From the NCBI RefSeq assembly GCF_002973525.1, contig NZ_PVEN01000003.1, positions 310,001-374,000 on the forward strand: DNA of 64,000 nucleotides. The letters run 5' to 3'. The notes below the pieces were generated by a model. That model was given only the letters and a program-made list of their open reading frames with translations. It had not been told where the DNA came from and did not search any database. This DNA comes from Paraburkholderia sp. BL21I4N1. GTDB lineage: Bacteria > Pseudomonadota > Gammaproteobacteria > Burkholderiales > Burkholderiaceae. This document shows positions 45,835 to 54,381 of the stretch, in pieces (within the stretch, counting starts at the first letter, position 1; each line of letters opens with the position of its first letter). The translations under genes were made by a program, and so were the position numbers.

Positions 45835-47444
45835 GCCTCCGCGCTACGGCCCTTGAGGGCAAACATGCCCTGCGGACGCTTCTGGATGAACAGCACGATC
45901 AGCACGAGCACCGCGATTTTCGCGAGCACCGCGCCCCAGAACGGTTCGATCGCCTTGCTGACCAGACCGAGCCCGAAGCCGCCGATCACCGTGCCGGCCA
46001 GTTGACCGACGCCGCCGAGCACCACGGCCATGAACGAATCGATGATGTAGCTCTGGCCGAGATCCGGTCCGACATTGCCGATCTGCGACAGCGCGCAACC
46101 GCCGAGCCCCGCAATGCCCGCGCCGAACGCGAACGCATACGAGTCGACCCGCGCGGTTTTCACGCCGACGCAAGCGGCCATGCGCCGGTTCTGCGTGACG
46201 GCGCGTACGAACAGGCCGAGGCGCGTCTTCGTCAACACCGCCCACGCGATCCCGACCACGATCAGCGAGAACGCGAGAATCGCCAGCCGGTTATACGGCA
46301 GGATCAGATTCGGCAAGACAGTGACGCCGCCGCTCATCCACGACGGGTTGATCACCTGCACGTTCTGCGCGCCGAACAGCATGCGGGTCGCCTGAATCAG
46401 GATCAGGCTGACGCCGAAGGTGGTCAGCAGCGTTTCCAGCGGACGGCCGTAGAGATGCTTCAACACCAGCCGTTCGAGCACGATGCCGACCAGCCCGGCG
46501 GCCGCGAACGAGGCGGGCACCGCGAGCAGCGGATACCAGTCGAAGGCGCCGGGCGCGAAGCGTTGAAAGAGGTTCTGCACGACGTAGGTGGCATACGCGC
46601 CGATCATCAGGAACTCGCCGTGAGCCATGTTGATGACGCCGATCAGCCCATACGTGATGGCGAGGCCGAGCGCGGCGAGCAGCAGCACGCTGCCGAGCGA
46701 CAGGCCCGCGAACAGCGTGCCGGCAATCTGGCTGCGGCGCTGGATCGCGTCGAGTTCGCCGATGCCGCTTTGCGCGGCGGCGCGCACGCGATCGTCGGGC
46801 TCGGCGAAGGTGCCGTCCGGTTTCTTCGCGACGAGCGGGCGCAGCAGTTCGTTCATGTCGAGGTCATGCCGCGCGGCGACCAGTTGCACGGCGTCGAGAC
46901 GCTTGGCCGGATCCGCGTCGTGCAGGGCGGTCATCGCCCACAGCGTGTCGAGGCGCTTCTTGAGCGCCGGATCCGTTTCCTTCGCGCGGGCAGCGTCGAC
47001 GAGCGGTTTGATCGATGGATCGGGGTTTCGCAGCAGCGCGGTGACGGCGGCGTCGCGCGTGGCCTTGTCCGGCGAATCGAGTTGCAGACCGGACAGCGCG
47101 CCGGCTACTTTCGAGCGCAGCAGATTGTTCAGTGTGACCGGCTGCGCGTCGCTTCCCGCGGTGACGGTTTTGCCGGTGACCGCGTCGCGGGTCGTATCGC
47201 CATCCTGCAGCAGCACGGCGCCCGCGTCGGTGGCGAGCGCGCTGTCGTCGGACAGCGCTTTGAGCACCGCCATCGACTCTTTGTCGTGATTGGCGATCAG
47301 CTTGTCGATGGCCGCGGATTTGGCGTCGAAGTCGTCGGCGGCGAGCGGCGCGACGTCGGCTTGCGTCAGCGCGAACGCGGCGGGACTCGCCAGCGCGAAC
47401 GCCAGCGACACCAGAAGAGTTCTGCAATGGAAGCGGGAGATCAT
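45831..47444 (-). CDS. urtB: Urea ABC transporter permease UrtB
   Basis: A 537-residue permease of LivH type with an extra N-terminal exported region. Residues 1-25 form a signal peptide or first helix, about 26-235 form an Ala- and Asp-rich soluble domain typical of proteobacterial UrtB, and the rest carry the permease helices with ITYGLIGVINMAHGEFLMIGA and the C-terminal VLGGVGQLAGTVIGG. A long open frame on the opposite strand over this gene is a shadow. It follows urtA by 82 bases. Confidence 0.94.
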   Translation of the reverse strand: MISRFHCRTLLVSLAFALASPAAFALTQADVAPLAADDFDAKSAAIDKLIANHDKESMAVLKALSDDSALATDAGAVLLQDGDTTRDAVTGKTVTAGSDAQPVTLNNLLRSKVAGALSGLQLDSPDKATRDAAVTALLRNPDPSIKPLVDAARAKETDPALKKRLDTLWAMTALHDADPAKRLDAVQLVAARHDLDMNELLRPLVAKKPDGTFAEPDDRVRAAAQSGIGELDAIQRRSQIAGTLFAGLSLGSVLLLAALGLAITYGLIGVINMAHGEFLMIGAYATYVVQNLFQRFAPGAFDWYPLLAVPASFAAAGLVGIVLERLVLKHLYGRPLETLLTTFGVSLILIQATRMLFGAQNVQVINPSWMSGGVTVLPNLILPYNRLAILAFSLIVVGIAWAVLTKTRLGLFVRAVTQNRRMAACVGVKTARVDSYAFAFGAGIAGLGGCALSQIGNVGPDLGQSYIIDSFMAVVLGGVGQLAGTVIGGFGLGLVSKAIEPFWGAVLAKIAVLVLIVLFIQKRPQGMFALKGRSAEA

Positions 47445-47526
47445 AGGCAGGGTTCAAACGGACTGCGGGGTGGGCCTGTCTCGGCGGAGTGACGGCAGGT
47501 TCGCCATCACTCCATGCTCAGCAAAT

Positions 47527-48825
47527 TCAGGCGGCGCGACGGCGACGGAGGAAGTCGGGAATCGAGGTAACCATATCCGGCTTGCTCGAATTACCCGCGA
47601 TAAACGGACTCCACGGCTGCGCGCGAATCGCGGTCTTGGTGCGCCACACGACGTTGAACTGGCCGTCCGCGCGCACTTCGCCGATCATCACCGGCTTGTG
47701 CAGATGGTGATTGCCGTCCATGGTCAGCACGAAGCCCGACGGTGCGTTGAAGGTCTGGCCGATCATCGCCACGCGCACCTTGTCGACGTCCGCGCTCTTC
47801 GCTTTCTCGACGGCCTGCTTCCACATGTGAATGCCGACGAAGGTGGCTTCCATCGGGTCGTTCGTCACGCGCTTGTCGCCGCCCGGCAGATTGTTGTCCT
47901 TCACCCACTTCGCGAACATCGCCTTGAACTTGGTGTTCTCCGGGTTGCGCAGCGACATGAAGTAGTTCCATGCCGCGAGGTTGCCGACCAGCGGCTTCGT
48001 ATCGATGCCGCGCAGTTCTTCCTCGCCGACCGAGAACGCGACCACCGGCACATCCGTGGCCTTCAGCCCCTGGTTGCCGAGTTCCTTGTAGAACGGCACG
48101 TTGGAGTCGCCGTTCACCGTCGAGATCACCGCGGTCTTGCCGCCTTGCGAGAAGGTCTTGATGTTCGCGACGATGGTCTGATAGTCGCTGTGGCCGAACG
48201 GCGTGTAGACCTCCTGGATATCGGCGTCCTGTACGCCTTTCGACTTGAGGAACGCGCGCAGAATCTTGTTGGTGGTGCGGGGGTACACATAGTCGGTGCC
48301 CAACAGGAAGTAGCGCTTGGCGCCGCCGCCTTCCGCGCTCATCAGATATTCGGTCGCGGGAATTGCCTGCTGATTCGGCGCGGCGCCCGTGTAGAACACG
48401 TTGCGCGACATTTCCTCGCCTTCGTACTGCACCGGGTAGAACAGCAGGCCGTTCAGTTCCTCGAACACCGGTAGCACCGATTTGCGCGACACCGAGGTCC
48501 AGCAACCGAACACCGCGGCGCACTTTTCCTGGGTAATCAGCTGGCGCGCTTTTTCGGCGAACAGCGGCCAGTTCGACGCCGGATCGACTACTACCGGCTG
48601 GATCTGACGGCCCATCACACCACCGCTCTTGTTGATTTCCGAAATGGTCATCAACGCGGTGTCTTTCAGCGATGTTTCGGAGATCGCCATGGTGCCGGAC
48701 AGCGAATGCAGAATCCCCACCTTGATCGGACCACTGTCGGACTGCGCTTGCGCGAACGGAACCTGACCCGCCAGCGCGAGCGCGCCCGACATGGAGCCGA
48801 ACTTCAACAGACTGCGACGTTTCAT
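47527..48825 (-). CDS. urtA: Periplasmic urea-binding protein UrtA
   Basis: A 432-residue LivK-like binding protein. The signal (MKRRSLLKFGSMSGALALA) has a twin-Arg-like RRSLLKF motif, so Tat export is possible. The mature domain begins GPIKVGILHSLSGTMAISE, and the FGCWTSVSRKSVLPVFE segment is typical of UrtA. ATG at 48825 has AAGGGG six bases upstream; the ATG at 48831 abuts it. A sigma-54 promoter lies about 90 bases upstream, matching nitrogen control of urea uptake in other proteobacteria. Confidence 0.95.
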   Translation of the reverse strand: MKRRSLLKFGSMSGALALAGQVPFAQAQSDSGPIKVGILHSLSGTMAISETSLKDTALMTISEINKSGGVMGRQIQPVVVDPASNWPLFAEKARQLITQEKCAAVFGCWTSVSRKSVLPVFEELNGLLFYPVQYEGEEMSRNVFYTGAAPNQQAIPATEYLMSAEGGGAKRYFLLGTDYVYPRTTNKILRAFLKSKGVQDADIQEVYTPFGHSDYQTIVANIKTFSQGGKTAVISTVNGDSNVPFYKELGNQGLKATDVPVVAFSVGEEELRGIDTKPLVGNLAAWNYFMSLRNPENTKFKAMFAKWVKDNNLPGGDKRVTNDPMEATFVGIHMWKQAVEKAKSADVDKVRVAMIGQTFNAPSGFVLTMDGNHHLHKPVMIGEVRADGQFNVVWRTKTAIRAQPWSPFIAGNSSKPDMVTSIPDFLRRRRAA

Positions 48826-48915
48826 GTGCATCCCCTTGCCATTTGATGGTGACTGTTTATGGGCGTCGATTTCAGCCAGCAGGGCTTATCCCGCATGACT
48901 TGCCGCTTGTGTACT

Positions 48916-48930
48916 GCAAGCCACATGCCA
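48916..48930 (-). promoter_or_regulatory. Candidate sigma-54 promoter for urtABCDE
   Basis: On the minus strand TGGCATGTGGCTTGC followed by A matches the -24/-12 consensus TGGCAC-N5-TTGCA with one transition. Predicted start is about 80 bases before the urtA ATG. The remaining 48826-49232 interval shows no gene besides this site, an NtrC-like site and a terminator. Confidence 0.8.
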
Positions 48931-49018
48931 TGCTGTAATTTCGACTCGTGCTTCGCGGTTTGCGCGCAGTGGCGCGGCTGTCGCGGCAGTCAGTTATGCG
49001 TAATGAACGTGGGATGCG

Positions 49019-49033
49019 GCGCGAAACTGGTGC
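49019..49033 (-). promoter_or_regulatory. Candidate NtrC site upstream of the urt promoter
   Basis: GCGCGA-AAC-TGGTGC: the right arm is perfect and the left arm matches four of six bases of the NtrC pattern GCACCA-N3-TGGTGC. Its centre lies about 100 bases upstream of the -24/-12 boxes, a normal enhancer distance. Confidence 0.5.
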
Positions 49034-49166
49034 ACGGTGGCCAGTCGCGCCTCGTTCGGGTGCGCGTCGCGCCGCGACGAAGCGTGCGCATCCGCCAGCG
49101 GGCGTCGGCGGTGCATGACCGCTGTCTCGTTGTGCATGCAACAGACTGCCTGGCCTGCCGTATGTG

Positions 49167-49204
49167 GCAAAAAGGCCAGCGCTTTGCGGCGCTGGCCTTT
49201 TTGC
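49167..49204. terminator. Strong hairpin terminator after the DUF3443-type lipoprotein gene
   Basis: A perfect 16-base stem, GCAAAAAGGCCAGCGC at 49167-49182 and GCGCTGGCCTTTTTGC at 49189-49204, with a six-base loop and T5 on both strands. It begins 29 bases beyond the lipoprotein stop (minus strand) and insulates that unit from the urt promoter region. Confidence 0.9.
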
Positions 49205-49232
49205 ATGACGCGACTGATCGTGCGGTTTCGGA

Positions 49233-50876
49233 TCAGAACGCGATGAGCGGCGCGGTTTGCTTGCCGATCGTGACGTTGTCGATGGCCGTGTACACGTTGC
49301 GGCCAAAGAAGAACGGCAGGCCCCAGATAAACATGCCGCCCGATGGCGCGCCGAGGCTGTCATAGGCCGCATGGCGATTGGCCAGAAGGTTCCAGCCGTT
49401 GGCCAGCGAGAACGGCACGGTAACGGGTGCGGCGGCCTTGTCGACGCCGCTGAGGATCGCGGACAGGCTGAGTGTCGTGGCCGGCATGTACCACGCGCCC
49501 GAGTAAGGCACCGTCGTATCGATGAAGATGTTCGCGTTGGAACCGCTGTCGATCGCGCTGGTGTAGCGGGTGCCCTTGTAGCTGGTCGGGAAATATCCGT
49601 ACTGGTCGAGCGCGAGGACGTTCGGGTTCGACGGCAGCGCGTTGTTCAGCTGGGTGCCGATGCCGAACACGAGCGTCCCGGTCACGCTTGCCTGGCCGCC
49701 CGGAGGCAAGGCCGGCAAACGGATGATGGTGCCGTTGTTGTCCGACGTGAAGTTGGCGACCGGATTCATGACCTGCGAGTCGAGCGGCACGCGGGTGCTG
49801 GCGCAGGACGTCGCGGAGGTGCAGTAGTAATAGCCGGACGGCAGGACGTTTTGCGCGGCGGCCGGGTAGTCGCGCCGCGCCGGGCCGATGCCGAGCACGC
49901 CGTTGGCGCCGAGTTCGGCGACCGTGCCCAGGTCCGTGCCGCCGCGCGACGGGCAGTCTGGCGGGGTGGCGTACCTGCTGTCCGCGATCACCTGGAGTGG
50001 CAGATTGCCCGCGGTCTTGCCGCCGATCGTCAGGTCGGCGCGGCGGATGGAACCCCACGCGAAGCCGGAGCCGAACACGGCGCATTCGGCGATGGGTGCG
50101 TTGCCGGTTGGGTCGTCGGTGGCGCCGGTGTGGGTCGGCAGACGGGCGGCGAGGGAAGGACCCAGTGCGCTGCTGAGAACGCGTAAACCGACCGAGCCGG
50201 TGTCGACCTGGATGTGATCGATGGTGGCGCATCGATCGCCGCCCTGAACGCCGGGAATGCAGAGCGTGACCGTGACGAATGGCATGTTGGCGTAGTTACC
50301 CGTCCATCGTTCGACGGTGATGGGGGCGGTGTTGAGGGCTGGAGTCGGTGTCGGTGTCGGAGTTGGCGTTGGAGTCGGTGTCGGTGTCGGTGTCGGAGTT
50401 GGCGTTGGAGTTGGCGTTGGAGTTGGAGTCGGCGTTGGTGTTGGTGTTGGTGTTGGTGTTGGTGTTGGTGTTGGTGTTGGTGTTGGTGTTGGTGTTGGTG
50501 TTGGTGTTGGTGTTGGTGTTGGTGTTGGTGTTGGTGTTGGTGTTGGTGTTGGTGTTGGCGTTGGTGTTGGTGTTGGAGTTGGAGTTGGAGTTGGAGTTGG
50601 AGTTGGAGTCGGCGTCGGCGTCGGTGTTGGCGTTGGTGTTGGCGTAGGCGTAGGCGTAGGCGTTGGAGTCGGCACCACCGCAACCGCCGAACCCGATGCG
50701 GGCGTCACCGGCACCACCGCGCCATTACTTTTCCTCGCGCTATCGTCGCCGTCGGTGCCCCCGTTACCGCCGCCGCAACCGCTTAACGCCAAGCTTGCGG
50801 TCAACAGCGCGCCGCCCAGCGCCCTGTTGAGCGTCTTCACGTTGAGGGTGTTGACTGAATCAGCATGCTGTTTCAT
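49233..50876 (-). CDS. DUF3443-type lipoprotein with Pro-Thr stalk and pepsin-like motifs
   Basis: A 547-residue protein. A lipoprotein signal ends LALSGC with Cys34 as the lipid site. Residues 69-179 are an unbroken Pro-Thr alternation, an extended stalk. The globular part (about 183-547) has [10 protein letters not shown] (Asp225), [13 protein letters not shown] (about 320-332) and [11 protein letters not shown] (Asp443). This order, D-T-G, then hydrophobic-G-hydrophobic-G, then D-S-G, is the pattern of bilobal pepsin-like aspartic proteases. Six cysteines at 206, 216, 265, 308, 352 and 358 may form disulfides. I assign DUF3443 from memory. Proteolytic activity is inference; the start overlaps the stop of the DUF2844-type gene. 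Confidence 0.85.
   Translation of the reverse strand: MKQHADSVNTLNVKTLNRALGGALLTASLALSGCGGGNGGTDGDDSARKSNGAVVPVTPASGSAVAVVPTPTPTPTPTPTPTPTPTPTPTPTPTPTPTPTPTPTPTPTPTPTPTPTPTPTPTPTPTPTPTPTPTPTPTPTPTPTPTPTPTPTPTPTPTPTPTPTPTPTPTPTPTPTPTPALNTAPITVERWTGNYANMPFVTVTLCIPGVQGGDRCATIDHIQVDTGSVGLRVLSSALGPSLAARLPTHTGATDDPTGNAPIAECAVFGSGFAWGSIRRADLTIGGKTAGNLPLQVIADSRYATPPDCPSRGGTDLGTVAELGANGVLGIGPARRDYPAAAQNVLPSGYYYCTSATSCASTRVPLDSQVMNPVANFTSDNNGTIIRLPALPPGGQASVTGTLVFGIGTQLNNALPSNPNVLALDQYGYFPTSYKGTRYTSAIDSGSNANIFIDTTVPYSGAWYMPATTLSLSAILSGVDKAAAPVTVPFSLANGWNLLANRHAAYDSLGAPSGGMFIWGLPFFFGRNVYTAIDNVTIGKQTAPLIAF
50340..50672. repeat. Hexanucleotide microsatellite coding for a Pro-Thr stalk
   Basis: The 333-base tract is built of six-base units coding Thr-Pro on the minus strand. 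From 50434 to 50558 the unit GTTGGT (plus strand) repeats perfectly for about 21 copies; flanks carry silent variants in GGAGTT, GGTGTC and GGCGTA forms. Because units are six bases, copy-number changes keep the frame, so stalk length rather than on/off expression would vary. Confidence 0.95.
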
Positions 50877-51322
50877 GGCAGTTGATCCACGCGGACGTTG
50901 GCGGGAACGAGGCGCGGCAAAACCGCCTTGCCGAAGAAATGACCTGCGCGGCCCGCCGATTCGATATGAAAGTCGCCGCTGCGTTCGACCATCGGACCGG
51001 CGCCGCGCGCCTGGCTGGTACCGGCATTCGCAAAGTTGGGAAAGTAGCTGCCAAGCAGCGCCCGCATGTCCGGTCGCACCGGGCCTTGCCAGGTCACCGC
51101 GAACACCACGTTGGTCGGTAGCGCGTATTCGTGAATCGTCACGCCGTCGGCGTCTTCGGATTCGCGCATCGTGTACGGCTCAACCGCTGCGGACTGCAGC
51201 ATCGACCGGGCTGTTGCAGCGGCATTGGCGTCGGCATTGACACTGGGCGCACCGCCCAACACGGCGTAAGACGATAACGGCCAGAAGGCCGAGGCCGCGA
51301 GTGCGGCCTTCACAAATTTCAT
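50873..51322 (-). CDS. Small exported protein, DUF2844-type
   Basis: A 149-residue protein with a Sec signal ([20 protein letters not shown]) and the mature start VLGGAPSVN typical of DUF2844 proteins, which I recognise as frequent partners of DUF3443. ATG at 51322 has GGGAG nine bases upstream; ATG at 51328 is an alternative. [22 protein letters not shown] stretch near residue 82 is the most conserved-looking part. The ATGA overlap with the lipoprotein gene implies joint expression. Function unknown; a chaperone or inhibitor for the partner is one idea only. Confidence 0.82.
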   Translation of the reverse strand: MKFVKAALAASAFWPLSSYAVLGGAPSVNADANAAATARSMLQSAAVEPYTMRESEDADGVTIHEYALPTNVVFAVTWQGPVRPDMRALLGSYFPNFANAGTSQARGAGPMVERSGDFHIESAGRAGHFFGKAVLPRLVPANVRVDQLP

Positions 51323-51433
51323 GACCATGCTCTCCCAAAAAAAGGTCGATGCATGGTGCCTGCGCAAAGGTCAGGAAACCGTATGAAATTTCTTAAATGC
51401 GTGTGCGAATCAGTGCAAGGACAGGCTCTGCTC

Positions 51434-52972
51434 CTACTGCGAACCCGCCGCGTTCGGCATCGCCCGCCGTCCCAACTTGCCGGCCGCAGCTTTCGCCGCG
51501 ACCCCCGGATGCGGCACCGTCGGCACCTTGGGCAAAGCGGTCAACGCACCGTCGTCGACCGGGGACAGCAGCGCGCTCAATTGCAGCACGTCCTGATCGG
51601 TGAGATCCGCCGTCGACGCCTTCAGCTTGAGACTATTGATTAGCGTGTCGTAGCGCGCCTTCGCCAGATCGCGCCGTGCAGAGAACAACTGATCCTGCGC
51701 GTTGAGCACGTCGATATTGATCCGCACGCCGACCTGATAGCCCAGCAGATTCGATTCGAGCGACGTGTTCGCTGAACGCTCGGCGGTCTGCAACGCGCGC
51801 ACCTGCGCGAGTCCGCTCACCACGCCGAGGAACGCTTGCCGCGCGGACAGCGCCGCATTGCGCCGCGCGGTATCGAGATCGGCGGCGGCCTGGTCTTCGA
51901 GCGCGAGCGTTTGACGCACGCGGCTTTGTGTCGCGCCGCCGGCAAAGAGGGGAATGGTGACCTGCACGCCGATCGTGCTATTCGTGTACGACGAACCCAG
52001 ATTGCCCAATTCCGCGGCCAGCGCCGGCGTGCCGGCCGTGGGCGTCGCGGCCCCGCTGCCGAAGCCGCCGCCGAAATTCCCGCCGAAGTTGCCCGCACCG
52101 GCCGCGCCGAGGCTGCTGCGCGAGCGGCTCGCGACCAGATCGACGGTGGGTAGATGGCCGGCCTTGGCCTTCGAGGTTTCGCGTTGCGCGGTGGAGAGCG
52201 CGATCTGCTTGATGACGACCTGGTAATTGGCGTCGCTGGCGGTATCGGTCCACTGGTTGATGTCGGCGGGCACGGGCGGCGGCAGCGGCGCGCCGGCAAC
52301 CAGCCCGTCGACCTTCTCGACCGGATGTCCGACGATCTGCTGCAATGCCGCCAGCTTCACCGCCAGATCGTTCTGCGCGGCGATTTCCTGCGAGACGGCC
52401 TGATCGTATTTGGCCTGGGCTTCGTTGGTGTCGGTGATCGTGGTATTGCCGACTTCGAACGAACGCTTGGCGGATTCGAGTTGCTGCGCAATCGACGCCT
52501 TCTGCGAACGCGCGATTGCGAGGCTGTCTTGCGCGGACAGCGCGTCGAAATACGCCTGGCCGAGCCGCACGATCAGATCCTGGCGAGCCTGCGCGAACGA
52601 GGCCTGCGCGGATTCCACCGCGAGCTTGCCTTGGGCATAGCCGTACCAGCTGTCCACATGAATCAACGGCTGCGTGAGCGAAATCGTATAGCCGTTGCTA
52701 TTGCCGTACGAAGACGGGAAGCCGCCGCCGAAGTCCGTGCTCTGACGGTTCGCGGACAGCGACGCCGAGAGCTGCGGCAACAGCTTGGCACGCGCGAGCG
52801 GCAACTCTTCGCTGTTGGCGGCGAGCGCGGCGCGTGCGCTTTGCAGTTGCGCGTCGCTGGAGAGCGCTTCGTCGTAGAGTTGGGAAAGGCCGACGGCGTG
52901 GGCGGGCAGTGTGGGCAGCGTGCCGGCCAGCGCCAGAGCGGCCGCGAAGACCGGCACCCGAAGGCGCATCAT
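51434..52972 (-). CDS. TolC family outer-membrane channel protein
   Basis: A 512-residue protein with a signal peptide (to about residue 27, ending AHA) and two outer-membrane efflux repeats. SLTQPLIHVDSWYGYAQGK and VTIPLFAGGATQSRVRQ are the two beta-hairpin/helix repeats typical of TolC, and GYQVGVRINIDVLNAQDQLF is the matching C-terminal helix. A Gly-rich insertion (about residues 298-330, GNFGGNFGGGFGSG) is unusual. It follows the rhodanese gene by 13 bases. It would serve as exit duct for a type I secretion or RND pump; no partner is adjacent. Confidence 0.92.
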   Translation of the reverse strand: MMRLRVPVFAAALALAGTLPTLPAHAVGLSQLYDEALSSDAQLQSARAALAANSEELPLARAKLLPQLSASLSANRQSTDFGGGFPSSYGNSNGYTISLTQPLIHVDSWYGYAQGKLAVESAQASFAQARQDLIVRLGQAYFDALSAQDSLAIARSQKASIAQQLESAKRSFEVGNTTITDTNEAQAKYDQAVSQEIAAQNDLAVKLAALQQIVGHPVEKVDGLVAGAPLPPPVPADINQWTDTASDANYQVVIKQIALSTAQRETSKAKAGHLPTVDLVASRSRSSLGAAGAGNFGGNFGGGFGSGAATPTAGTPALAAELGNLGSSYTNSTIGVQVTIPLFAGGATQSRVRQTLALEDQAAADLDTARRNAALSARQAFLGVVSGLAQVRALQTAERSANTSLESNLLGYQVGVRINIDVLNAQDQLFSARRDLAKARYDTLINSLKLKASTADLTDQDVLQLSALLSPVDDGALTALPKVPTVPHPGVAAKAAAGKLGRRAMPNAAGSQ

Positions 52973-52985
52973 CGCGGCAGTAGGC

Positions 52986-53309
52986 TTAGTAGGTGGGAAC
53001 CGACGGATCGACCTGACGCGACCACGCGTCGATTCCGCCTTGCAGATTGAACACGTTGGTATGGCCGCGCGATTCGAGGAACATCGCGACCTGGGCGCTG
53101 CGCGCGCCGTGATGGCAGACGCAGACGATTTGCGCGTCGTCGTCGAGCTCTTCGCTGCGTGCGGGAATCTCACGCATGGGGATCGACACGGCGCCGGCGA
53201 TCGAGGCCGTCTGGATTTCCCACGGTTCGCGCACGTCGAGTACCACGGGCGCGGGGCGCGATGTGTCGGCGAGCCATTCGGCGAGTGCGGGAGCGGTCAG
53301 ATTTTGCAT
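52986..53309 (-). CDS. Single-domain rhodanese (sulfurtransferase)
   Basis: A 107-residue domain with VVLDVREPWEI and an active loop VCVCHHGARSAQVA; the catalytic Cys is the one before HHGARS (about residue 74). Such domains move sulfane sulfur from thiosulfate or persulfides, in the cytoplasm. ATG at 53309 fits the domain start with GGAAG upstream; the ORF extends to 53357. It lies between pcm and the TolC-type gene with short gaps, suggesting one transcript. Confidence 0.92.
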   Translation of the reverse strand: MQNLTAPALAEWLADTSRPAPVVLDVREPWEIQTASIAGAVSIPMREIPARSEELDDDAQIVCVCHHGARSAQVAMFLESRGHTNVFNLQGGIDAWSRQVDPSVPTY

Positions 53310-53410
53310 CAGCGGGACTTCCGGTTCGGAGGACGGCGGCGATGCCGTCCGTATCAATGCGCGTGATTCGAGCCAGCCGGACGGTGAGCGGTCCGGCTAG
53401 GCGCGGCGAA

Positions 53411-54064
53411 TCAGAACTTGAAACGCGGCGGCTGCACGGCGTTGACCAGCGGCTCGACGTAGGTTTCGAACACATCGGCGATGCGGTATTGCTTCTCGTC
53501 GATACGCGTGATCACCTGCGCCTTCATGACCGGCGCGGTGCCGACGAACGCCGCGAGGCGGCCGCCGATTTTCAGGTGTTCGAGGATTTCCTGCGGCAAC
53601 ACCGGCAGGCCGCCCGACACGCAGATCACGTCGTACGGTGCGGCGTTGGCCCAGCCGCGCGATGCGTCGCCGGTGGCGACTTCAGCGTTCAGCACGCCGT
53701 TGGCGATCAGGTTGGCCTTGGCCAGTTCGGCCAGTTCCGGTTCGATATCCACTGTGAGCACGTGTTGCGCGCGATGCGCGAGCAGCGCTGCCATGTAACC
53801 CGAGCCGGCGCCGATTTCGAGCACGCTTTCGTGTTTTTTCACCGCCAGTTCCTGCAGCACGCGCGCTTCGACGCGCGGCGCCAGCATGTGCTGGCCGGCC
53901 GGCAGCGGCACTTCGAAGTCGACGAAGGCCAGATCGCGGTACACGGTGGGGACGAAATGTTCACGCTTGACGATCGAGAGCAGATTCAGCACGTCCTGGT
54001 CGAGCACTTCCCAGGGGCGGATCTGCTGTTCGATCATGTTGAAACGCGCTTGCTCGATGTTCAT
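53411..54064 (-). CDS. pcm: Protein-L-isoaspartate O-methyltransferase family protein
   Basis: A 217-residue SAM methyltransferase that repairs isoaspartyl residues. The motif I segment is VLEIGAGSGYMAALLA, preceded by the PCMT-type RFNMIEQQIRPW N-terminus and VPLPAGQHMLAPR substrate loop. In the Ser/Thr position of classic PCMT (TIS) this protein has HML, so it is of the divergent proteobacterial branch and repair activity is not certain. It is the first gene of the pcm-rhodanese-TolC unit. Confidence 0.88.
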   Translation of the reverse strand: MNIEQARFNMIEQQIRPWEVLDQDVLNLLSIVKREHFVPTVYRDLAFVDFEVPLPAGQHMLAPRVEARVLQELAVKKHESVLEIGAGSGYMAALLAHRAQHVLTVDIEPELAELAKANLIANGVLNAEVATGDASRGWANAAPYDVICVSGGLPVLPQEILEHLKIGGRLAAFVGTAPVMKAQVITRIDEKQYRIADVFETYVEPLVNAVQPPRFKF

Positions 54065-54345
54065 GGTGGATTCGGCAGTGTGGGTGGGCGAGTTTGGCGG
54101 TTTGCCCGCTGACCGGCGGCCTGAAGGCATCGCTCGCGATGCGGGCCACGGCAGGGTAACTGCGGGATTGTACCAAATGGCGGCGTCAAATCGTGCCGTG
54201 GCGGGCAGGGCGCGAGGCCCGCGCGACAGGCGCGCGCGAGTGCATCGGCCGCCTTCTTGCGAGCCGACCGTAACCGCGCCGTAACCTTGCGCCCCCGTGT
54301 TAATCCCTAGCAATCCGAGCTTGCGATTCCGGCTTTCATCGCTCA

Positions 54346-54367
54346 AAAATGTAATCGATTACATTTT
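54346..54367. promoter_or_regulatory. LacI-family operator upstream of the sugar operon
   Basis: A perfect 22-base palindrome: left arm AAAATGTAATC (54346-54356), right arm GATTACATTTT (54357-54367), with the central CG typical of LacI-family operators. It ends 14 bases before the TTG start of the LacI-type gene, so it overlaps the leader and probably the promoter; autorepression is inferred. The other DNA in the 54065-54381 gap shows no gene. Confidence 0.85.
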
Positions 54368-54381
54368 GCAGGCGTGTTCCC

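Noticed and set aside
45813..47492. 559-residue plus-strand open frame opposite urtB
   Set aside because: It mirrors a complete, well-matched UrtB on the other strand and has the Arg/His/Gln-rich make-up of high-GC antisense shadows.
48859..49365. Cys-rich frames upstream of urtA
   Set aside because: They span a sigma-54 promoter, an NtrC-like site and a terminator and show no conserved domain.
50340..50672. Regular short repeats resembling a CRISPR array at first sight
   Set aside because: The period is six bases with no spacers; it codes Pro-Thr in frame.
50317..51240. Plus-strand frame rich in Gly-Val repeats
   Set aside because: It is the antisense reading of the Pro-Thr stalk; there is no signal or domain, while the minus-strand protein has a lipobox and conserved motifs.
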